A stretch of DNA of 64,000 nucleotides from Mytilisepta virgata (taxonomy: Eukaryota > Mollusca > Bivalvia > Mytilida > Mytilidae), in the NCBI GenBank assembly GCA_028015205.1, contig CM051515.1:13038001-13102000 (forward strand), written 5' to 3'. This document shows positions 56,501-64,000 of the stretch, in pieces (positions within the stretch are counted from its first letter, which is position 1; each line of letters starts with the position of its first letter). Both the position numbers and the translations under genes were made by a program. The notes under the pieces were generated by a model. The model was not told the origin of the DNA. It worked only from the letters and a program-made list of their open reading frames with translations, and did not search any database.

Positions 56501-58054
56501 TATGGCAAGCCGTTCTCGTCAAAACTATGTTTAAGCCATTTTTACACATTGAGATTTAAAAAACTTCAAAACACACATTCATTGAGAATTAAAAATTACA
56601 CACTGATATTTCAAAAATACACACTGAGATTAAAAAGTTCAAAAGACACACTGAGAATCAAAAATTACACACTGAGATTTTAAAAAGACACACTGAGAAT
56701 TAAAAATTACACACTGAGATTCCAAAAAGACACACCGAGATTAAAAGAACTGAAAAACACACGCTCGCGGGGGGGGGGGGGGAGGGGGATGGGGCACTTA
56801 CTATATATGTAATGAGTGGTAAATAAGGATGAGCCGCTAGAATAGATCACTGTATCATGCTTCGTGATACATGAAAAGGGTGGGAAATTCAGATTAAATA
56901 TATCATAAGGTTGATATTATCACTTGCTTGATTATATCATAAGTATCTGAAACTAATCAGGTGTCAGTATTTATTTTTGATGCGGCTAAACCACAGTCGT
57001 AAATGCATCAGCTATTTGTCAAACCAGTTAATCTCTCTACTTATCTTCCAATTTGGTATTTCCACTGATGCTTGTTATAGATGCTATTAAGGATGTTCGC
57101 TGGTCATGTTTTGGTCTTTTTGTCAAATTTTCGGAATCCTCGGGTTTTATCCATTTCTTAAACATTAAATGTTTTGCCCATGAACCCCTACGTTTTCTTT
57201 TATAATTCAATCATATATACCTTTAAATGGTATTTGACAAAATTTTATGAAATCATTTTTATTTTTTTCATACATTTTGACAGACTGAAGTTGCCAATGC
57301 AAAGACAATGAAAAATCCAGAGAAAACCTATTTCATGCAAATTTTCAAGGCTGTATAGCTCTAAAATGAGCACATGAACCTATATTTTTTTCTTGCGTAT
57401 TTGTTTACTATTCATATGTTCTCTCAAACTAAAACACCTATTTCAAATCCTATTTATTTCCTATTAGACCAGCGATCATCCTTAATCTGATTATTTTGAC
57501 ATTTGCACTTAATTAACATTAAAAGGTTTGTATACATGAAACAAGATAACATTTATTAAAAGAAATTCCATAGTGTCTACAATATGGTAATGTATCTACA
57601 GGTCTATTTTTTTTGTTAAGTGATGTATGACACATATATATTTTTGATAAACAAAATATATGAAAAGGGTGTGGTACTTGACTCATCTGCTCACCCCTAC
57701 AAAAGAAAGATTGAAGTTCCCCAACCCCTAACCCCGAGCGTAAACGTCCTACATTCCAGTCCCCCAGATGTTTCAAGCTTGTAATAGATTCAGACTAAGT
57801 ATGCTAATTAGATATGTGCACATAAAAAGTGCACACAAATCTCAGTGTGTAATTTTTAATTCTCATTGTGTGTTTTTCAGTTCTTTTAAGCTCAGTGTGT
57901 CTTTTTGAAATCTCTAGTGTGTAATTTTAAATTCTCAGTGTGTAATTTTTAATTCTCAGTGTGTTTTTAAGTTTTTTAATCTCAGTGTGTATTTTTTAAA
58001 TCTCAGTGTGTAAATTTTTCCGAAAATGGCTTAAACATAGTTTTGACGAGAACG
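56501..58054. mobile_element. 1.55-kb foldback relative with CACACTGAGAT arrays (copy C)
   Basis: The left end TATGGCAAGCCGTTCTCGTC then AAAACTATGTTTAAGCCATT is matched by an inverted right arm (AATGGCTTAAACATAGTTTT then GACGAGAACG). The right arm stops 11 bases short of the full end. Each arm continues into an array of units such as TTACACACTGAGATT (about nine on the left, eight on the right, inverted). The loop of about 1 kb holds a poly-G run at 56769-56782 and a complete TTAA MITE. No 6-bp duplication can be shown because the right tip is missing. Confidence 0.8.
57087..57485 (+). mobile_element. TTAA-flanked MITE (copy 3), nested in foldback copy C
   Basis: Ends TTAAGGATGTTCGCTGGTCA and GACCAGCGATCATCCTTAA. 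About 90% similar to 42295-42693 over its length. Being nested, it is younger than its host element. Confidence 0.85.
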
Positions 58055-58356
58055 AGACCAAGAGGTGATTTATAACGAAACAGTGAGAATCCTACCTTCA
58101 CCTCCTCCTCAGCAGTAGCAGCACCAACAACGAAAAGCAAACTGTGTGGTCTGAATGAATAGACAAAAGCAATCTTCGTCACTATGACACCAATGGAAAG
58201 CTTTTAAAGAAAATATAATCAGAAGTTTTGTTTAATTTCGTCAGTTGTTTGAAGAACGTCAAACAACACACACGTATCAATGGAATCGAAAACGCCTCTC
58301 GTTGATTTAGTGGTTCCTGATTTTTAATACCTGTGAACACCAAAGCAAGACCAGAA

Positions 58357-58623
58357 ATGAAAAGAAAAATACTTCCAACCAAAGTGAAGAGAACCAAACG
58401 GCTGGACAAAACAAGTGGAGGACCCAGCAAAGTGGATCCAAACAAGCAATGTACAAAGTGTCAAATGAACAAGAGCTTTGAGGAATTCTACAAAAACATG
58501 AATATCTGCAAGGGGTGTAGAAGGAAAAGAGCAAGAGAAAAACAGCGATGGGCAAGAAAAGAGCAGCGATGCCGAACAACAGGAAGCAGCAGGATCGAAA
58601 TGAGCACGCGAGTAAGGCCATGA
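58357..58623 (+). CDS. small basic protein with zinc-ribbon-like Cys pairs (uncertain)
   Basis: The frame opens upstream at about 58333 and has its first ATG at 58357 (88 codons to TGA). It is Lys/Arg-rich, with the pattern CTKC, then 14 residues (QMNKSFEEFYKNMN-I), then CKGC, followed by RRKRAREKQR. CxxC pairs with this spacing and an SFEEFY-type middle are seen in small zinc-ribbon and HNH-associated proteins; the family is not identified. Base composition is clearly less AT-rich than the surroundings. The 3' part runs into a tandem repeat that continues in other frames (SSDEQEKSS). It may be one exon of a larger gene, a transposon-encoded fragment, or decayed. The acceptor was not resolved. 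Confidence 0.4.
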   Translation: MKRKILPTKVKRTKRLDKTSGGPSKVDPNKQCTKCQMNKSFEEFYKNMNICKGCRRKRAREKQRWARKEQRCRTTGSSRIEMSTRVRP

Positions 58624-59050
58624 GTAGCGATGAGTAGAAAAGAGCAAGAGAAAAACAGCGATGACCAAGAGAAGAGCAGCTATGCCGAACAGCAACAAGC
58701 AGCAGGACCGAAATGAGCACGCGAGTAAGGTCATGAGTAGCGATGAGCAAGAGAAGAGCAGGATGACGAACAGTAACAAGCAGCAGGACCGAAATGAGCA
58801 TGCGAGTAAGGTCATGAGTAGCGATGAGCAAGAGAAGAGCAGCGATGACGAACAGCAACAAGCAGCAGGACCGAAATGAGCACGCGAGTAAGGTCATGAG
58901 TAGCGATGAGCAGCAGAGAGCAAGAGAAAAACAGCGATGAGCAAGAGGAGAGCAGCGAAAACAGTGATAAGTAGCCATAAAAAACTGAAATGAGCACGCG
59001 AGTAAGGCCATGAGTAGCGACGAGCAGCGAAGAGCGGCATGGAGCAAGAG
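58597..59050. repeat. GC-rich tandem repeat, five units of 81-114 bp
   Basis: GAAATGAGCACGCGAGTAAG starts units at 58597, 58710, 58791, 58873 and 58987, giving spacings 113, 81, 82 and 114. Each continues with CATGAGTAGCGATGAGCAAG. The long units contain an extra copy of AGAGCAAGAGAAAAACAGCG. The minus strand reads through as a 286-codon hydrophobic frame, which is a shadow of this repeat. Confidence 0.85.
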
Positions 59051-59371
59051 AAGAGAAACGAAGTGCATCATAGAGCAATGAAATGGACCGCCGTTGCTAA
59101 GGCGGTTGCTAAGGACACCCATCCATTGACCTAATGGTGACAGCATCAGCTGGAGGTAAGGGGACATAATCCAATCCTACCTTTGGTCCTCACAGAAAAC
59201 ATCAACCGCAGATGAAAAGAGCGGGATAAGGGGAGATAATCTAATAGTGTACTTCGTATACTCTCGGACTTCGACATAACAGTGAGAGTATCAGAGGATC
59301 GATGCGAGACCCTTACCCTTACCGAGAAGTGCGGGAAAAGGGAGATAAACCAATAAGAATTCTTGTCAAGC

Positions 59372-59660
59372 ATGGCACTTCCCGGTCCCAGCTAATGACT
59401 TACGACACTTCCATAAATAAATAATGGGAAAATGGCGGGAAAATCCACTACTTCCGGTTGCGCATGCGTGCAGACCACTTCCGGTTCCGCCTGAACATGC
59501 GCAGGCCACACATCCGGGTCCTAGCACGTGACTTACGTCACTTCCATAAACAAATGGCGGGAAAACATCACTTCCGGTTGTACATGCGCGCAAAAACCAC
59601 TTCCGATTCCAGTCACATCACTTCCTGTGACGTCATTTCCGGTTGACGGTTGATGATCCA
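59372..59660. promoter_or_regulatory. CpG-rich promoter-like patch, ~110-bp tandem duplication
   Basis: Two diverged units (59377-59487 and 59508-59610) each hold ATGGCGGGAAAA (E2F/YY1-like), CACTTCCGGTT (ETS-like, twice) and a GCGCATGCG-type site (NRF1-like; the second unit has ACATGCGCGC). TGACGTCA, a perfect CRE, is at 59628-59635 next to a further TTTCCGGTTG. This combination is typical of TATA-less housekeeping promoters in animals. Which gene it would serve is unclear: the zinc-ribbon frame lies upstream and the exon at 61603 downstream. It may also be part of a repeat. Confidence 0.5.
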
Positions 59661-59990
59661 CCTCATGATCCACCTCCTCAAATACTAACTGAACTGTCCC
59701 TATATACTACTACCCAGCTCTTTCATTTTTTTTTATTTATGCATATTATTTCTTTACAGTATTGTCAAACACTACATCTAGATGAGCAATAAGGTTTTAG
59801 AATTTTGGTTTTTCAAAACTTGGGTCCCACAGGGGTCAAATTGATGTATAACATTTTTTCGTTGGATTTAGTGAATTTATTTCATAGAAATTAAAACATC
59901 AGTCTGTAAATAGGTTTTAGATTTTCGACTTTTAGTAAATGTTCCGACTAACTTTGGGGGTGCTGAGATCATTGCCGATTTTAGTTATCA
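59661..59990. other. no feature recognised
   Basis: No exon or known repeat. Confidence 0.45.
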
Positions 59991-59992
59991 AT

Positions 59993-60270
59993 TTAAGGTA
60001 CCGGACCATAAATGACCACGTGATTATTTAAAAGTTTCCGGATGTCCTATATAACGCAATTGAAATGACCTCGGTAATTATCGGCAAACTTCGGAAATGC
60101 CAATATAACTAACTTATTTTTACAGACTCTGCATATAAGCAACAAAGTGTGATTCAACTTAAGAAAAATATACATACAAAATTTCAGCTTTAAATTGTTT
60201 GGTTCAGCCATTCACGGTCAAAATGAGATACAATTTTCGACCATGATCTATTATGGTCCTGATACCTTAA
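59993..60270 (+). mobile_element. TTAAGGTACC MITE (copy 2, complete)
   Basis: Inverted ends TTAAGGTACCGGACCATAAA and ATTATGGTCCTGATACCTTAA. 278 bp. The interior includes GACCTCGGTAATTATCGGC as in 52984-53260. Both ends carry TTAA. Confidence 0.82.
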
Positions 60271-60586
60271 CACATTTTGTTGATGTTTAACTTTTTTTCT
60301 CGTACATAGGGAATGATTTTAGAGTTATCCACCACAAATAGGGTCTTTTTTGCAAAGGCAGTCGGCGCAAATACAGTAGCGCCCCACCTTTTCAAGATTA
60401 TCTTAAGTTACGCCATTGTCAATGTATGGAGACGACGTCCACGCTAATATAGCAAATAACATAAAGCCTTAGAATTATTGTGACAGTTGACCACTGTTTT
60501 TCAAAACTGACCTTGGGAATCTGTATCGCAAATTTTCTAACTTTATTGGTAAAAAAATCAAGGATTTCAGAATGTGAAATTGATTA

Positions 60587-61210
60587 GGGGTAATATGTGT
60601 AACCCGTAACCGTACCCGTACCCAAATCCCCGTACCGAAAATACATTTTCTTGAATATAACTACTAATTCCACATTGATATCTTCCTTTCTTGAGCTGAA
60701 TATAATTTTATACGTAATAAAGAAATTTAGATATACAGATCTTTTGTTTGATATGTTTTTGTCTTATTATATCACAAAAACGTAGTTCAGAGGGGTAAAA
60801 TGTGTTACCCAAACAAGCTAAAATGTGTGCTATTATTCCGATTAATATACAATACTTACAATTTTGACATCTTTTAAGAAAAATATGAATGTTAATTTAT
60901 TTTTTTAAGAAAAATATAAATAAGAAAATTTATTTATTTGACAATAATATTAAAACTATTATACATTATATAATGACATAATGTTTAGCCGGTAAACGTT
61001 TGGAATTTTTTTATTATTACGATTGTAAAATTATAATCATTAGCACAATTTGTAATAAAAAGAGAAATGAAACCTGTAATATAACTTATTGGATAAATTT
61101 GTAAGTATTCATAGGGTTTATAGTTCGTCTTGATCACAATCACAGTGTGCCTTTTATAGTGGGTATGTGTATTTACGATATTTTTTATGTTAATTGTTTC
61201 ACTGCATTAT
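60587..61210. mobile_element. half copy of the GTAAAATGTGTAACCCG element
   Basis: GGGGTAATATGTGTAACCCG through TTTAGCCGGTAAACG and GTTCGTCTTGATCACAATCA matches the right half of 22424-23583 in reverse order at high identity. The other end is not present. Confidence 0.75.
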
Positions 61211-61602
61211 TTGTATTTATTACTTTATTGCATTTATATTGCTGTACATTCTCATAAAATATATCCGGTTTTAATTTAATTATATGCTCTTGTAATGTTC
61301 ATGATGCTGCTGCTGAGAAATATAACTGTGATATTAGCACAATAAATTAAAGTATACATATGGTTATCTGCATCCTGATTTATTTTATTGGCTGTAAAAT
61401 TTGCTGGATATATTTTACAGAAAATATAAATTGTGAAGTTTTTTTAAGGTTATCATACAATTTATTGTACTGGTTCATACGACAATGTCTGTGTTAATTG
61501 CGGGTCATTCCGAAATTAAGTAATTAAGTCTCGCCTGCTTTCGCTGTTGTTTATGTTTTCAGTGTAATAGTTGAATGTACATAATTTTTCTCCACGTTAT
61601 TT

Positions 61603-61695
61603 ATGGATGATGAAGAAGCTTCGACGATGACGGAATGTAGGATCGCCATGTCTCGCTTCCGCGGCAAAAGTCTCAAGCTCGACAAAAATGAACGG
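61603..61695 (+). CDS. possible first coding exon of an unidentified gene
   Basis: ATG at 61603 opens MDDEEASTMTECRIAMSRF then RGKSLKLDKNER and reaches a good donor (CGG|GTAAGAAG) at 61696. The stretch is CpG- and GC-richer than its flanks, as coding DNA is here. No family was recognised and no second exon was located with confidence. Promoter-like sequence lies 2 kb upstream. Confidence 0.35.
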
Positions 61696-61699
61696 GTAA

Positions 61700-62900
61700 G
61701 AAGCTATGCGCTGAATGCAACACCCACCATCCACAATGACACACCAAAACAGGTTACTCAGAGTTCATCATTTATATATTCTCCTTCTTGTAATTTGGTG
61801 TGAGCCCTATGAACTGTTGTATCGCGAAAATGCCCTTTTAGATTTTTCTTCATCCTTAGACAAATTCAATATATATCATCACGGAAAATATGTAATAAGT
61901 TCAAAATGATACCTTGATCACAACTGATGAGTTGAAATCTATGAAATGCACCGACCTTATATATAGATGCATTAAGGAATATTCCATGAGATTAAAATCT
62001 ATCATTTTTTCAATATTCAGAAATAATATTCCCTTATTTTACCCGATTATGGAGGCGGAAGTTGCGCAATTGTTAAAGTCACTTGACAATCAGCTGTAAA
62101 AAAAAACAGCTTGGCGCTGAACGAAAATTTATGTGAATTTCTCGTTGCACTGAAAGTGTTAAAGACATCTGATTTTCCGATTTTCGTGTGCATTTCACTG
62201 ATATTTGCATCATATATGACGTCACCACAGACAAGTTTGACGTTGTAGAATATGTGCAAGTTACATGTACGTCTCCGATAGTTTGATCCATGTTGAAGAT
62301 TAAGACATACCGAATTGTTATATTAAAAGTACAGAATAATAGTCAGGTCTGGAGTATTTCATGTAGAATTCAAATTGCCGAAGTATATGAGACACACGGT
62401 AATCTGGGATTAGGATCTAGTTATTATGCTCACAGCTCTAGTTTTTGCTAGTACTGATTCGTTCAATTATCAAAGTTCAAACATTATTTCAGTATAAAAT
62501 TCTTGACAGATATTTGCATGGTATCATATAAATTCGATCCGACAATTTGATTAAGATGATGAAAAAGCCGCTCGAAATGAAGAAAACGCTGAGTCAATAT
62601 TTGCAATAATATTATAAATCCTTACTAGAATTTTCTACCCGTCCCATAAATTCGTAATATATAATCTAGAATTAGCCCCTCCCCCTGAGAAGTGTGTGTT
62701 TGTAGTGTGTGCTTATCTCGTCCTCATCTCAGTGCGTGATTGCTTATATCACATTATCCTGTTAGTCTTATACTGTAACAGTAATAGTCCATCACCCATA
62801 AAATGTCACACTCCTGACATTTTTAGGATTATTTTAAATAGCATTTAATTGATGAATCGAATGTTTTAGAGATATTTTCTGCCTTAAATCATATACTAGT
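61700..62900. other. no gene recognised
   Basis: A few short frames occur (for example around 62047), none with recognisable protein or paired splice sites. Confidence 0.45.
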
Positions 62901-62908
62901 AACCATCA

Positions 62909-63023
62909 TTTGTTGTATAGCATATATAAACTACACATAATGAAAGTTTGTTGTATAACATATATAAACTACACATAATGAATGTTTGTTGTATAGCATA
63001 TATAAACTACACATAATGAATGA
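62909..63023. repeat. 38-bp tandem repeat, three units
   Basis: The unit GTTTGTTGTATAACATATAT followed by AAACTACACATAATGAAT is repeated three times with one or two changes. Two changes alter ATAGCAT to ATAACAT. Confidence 0.88.
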
Positions 63024-63481
63024 TAATGCAGCGTCAAATAGTATTATGGGAAAATCTTTCAATGTCTTAATATCAAAACTGATCGAGTATTTTGTGAAAA
63101 CTTGTGGTTGAAATTTCATATTTTTTTGTCATATAACACACATATATATGATATTTGTTTTAACAGTTTTTTGTAAGAATTAAACGACAGACGTTTTTTA
63201 CAGTAGTGTTTAAATATTTAATGAGGCAACTCAAAATGAACGAAATTCCTAACATGTCTGGTACTTTTCACCTTTGAATTTGCATATAAAGAATGAATTT
63301 TACCATCATATTTCATTTTTGATTAAGACTATATCCCTGTTCTTTAGTTCAACAATTATAACTATTTTTTATCAAACATATGTCATATGAGAGGTAGTAA
63401 TATTCATTAACTTGTGTCATCTCATGGAATGAAGGGTACCCCTTAAACTCCCACTTTCAATGAACCCTGTGAAGGAAACGC

Positions 63482-64000
63482 GTGGTTGAATTTCAACAAA
63501 ATTTTCTCAAGTGGTGTATTGAGACATATATAATGCATGACGAAAATATGAAAAAAATTAAACGAGTGGAAAATTTTGGCCTAACCCAGGCCTACCCCCT
63601 TAATTCATCTGTTCAAGCTTTTACCCACCGATGTCCTAATGTGCATTTTGTAGATAACAGCTACTTCGTGAAAAATGGAAAACTGCAACGTCATCTTCTT
63701 AGTAACGAAGGTTTACACCTTAGTTTCCAAGGTACAAGTACTTTGGTAAGAACTATACTACGTCATATTTTTCAGTTCAGATAAATTTCATCTGAAAGAG
63801 CATAATTACAAGTACAAAAGAGTCAATCACTCAATTCTGAATCAGAGCAGCGCATCAGTCAGACCAAAGGCGGAGAAGACATCAGTACCAACGAAGGATA
63901 CCACAAATTTTCAATCACTCAACAACGACAGAAAACACACTCCATCTACTAATCTTGAGGTACCTGTCGTAGATTTGATTTCGTTTCCACCGCTTTATCC
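63482..64000 (+). pseudogene. SGNH/GDSL-like C-terminal fragment, frame broken, runs off the window
   Basis: The first frame (63482-63784) contains RCPNVHFVDNSYFVKNGKLQ and RHLLSNEGLHLSFQGTSTLV, resembling the C-terminal catalytic block of SGNH-like esterase domains, where Asp-x-x-His is expected. Here the motif reads NEGLH, so Asp is Glu or shifted. It stops at TAA (63782-63784). The next frame is open from about 63770 to the window end and reads NYKYKRVNHSILNQSSASVR then PVVDLISFPPLY. Such domains occur in ORF1 of CR1/L2-type LINEs, so this may be a transposon remnant instead of a host gene. The 5' end was not found. Confidence 0.4.

Noticed and set aside
58307..59167. 286-codon minus-strand frame, the longest in the window
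   Set aside because: It is hydrophobic and repetitive (LLLLIATHDLTR-like) and is the antisense shadow of the A/G-rich tandem repeat and the basic plus-strand frame.

Overview
The window is animal DNA, most likely from a marine bivalve close to the mussels (Mytilus). It is AT-rich and poor in long open frames. It has spliced genes with GT-AG introns, many 0.2-2 kb dispersed repeats with inverted ends, a tRNA-derived SINE, and fragments of non-LTR/Penelope-like reverse transcriptases of a kind common in molluscs. The species is an inference from this texture; no marker gene was seen.

Three spliced genes could be assembled by hand, with every intron phase matching. (1) 10193-3721, minus: a five-exon cytosolic sulfotransferase (297 codons plus stop). 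Exon 1 carries an in-frame TAA at codon 50, and Pro of the PAPS-binding loop is Thr, so this copy is probably a young pseudogene or null allele. (2) 21170-17057, minus: a three-coding-exon member of the SIKE1/FGFR1OP2 family (241 aa, coiled coil), apparently intact. (3) 30938-54691, plus: a seven-exon, 24-kb type I membrane C-type lectin (about 291 aa: signal peptide, one C-type lectin domain, Ser/Thr/Asn stalk encoded by two small cassette exons, one membrane helix, 65-residue tail). At the right edge are weaker candidates: a small zinc-ribbon-like frame (58357-58623), a possible first coding exon (61603-61695) and a SGNH-like fragment (63482-end), perhaps LINE ORF1.

The rest is mobile DNA. 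One reverse-transcriptase element left six pieces (2.6, 31.9, 34.8-35.2, 38.3-40.6, 48.1-48.6 and 53.3-54.4 kb), five of them inside the lectin gene. A LINE 3' end at 11.5-11.8 kb runs into a 470-bp (ATT)n microsatellite. Several families have inverted ends around two to four internal tandem repeats of about 130-190 bp (6.9, 10.3, 13.2, 15.8, 21.3, 36.2 and 44.5 kb). TTAA-flanked MITEs occur at 41.5, 42.3, 53.0, 57.1 and 60.0 kb.

The most novel signal is a foldback family whose ends read TATGGCAAGCCGTT. The copies at 3962-4345 and 53386-54036 are each flanked by a perfect 6-bp target duplication and filled with 21-bp GATATC palindromes. The second interrupts a reverse-transcriptase copy whose uninterrupted paralogue lies in the same window, which fixes its borders to the base. 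A third relative at 56501-58054 has the same terminal motif but different internal repeats. A GC-rich patch at 59.37-59.65 kb has duplicated ETS, NRF1, E2F/YY1 and CRE-like sites and looks like a CpG promoter.
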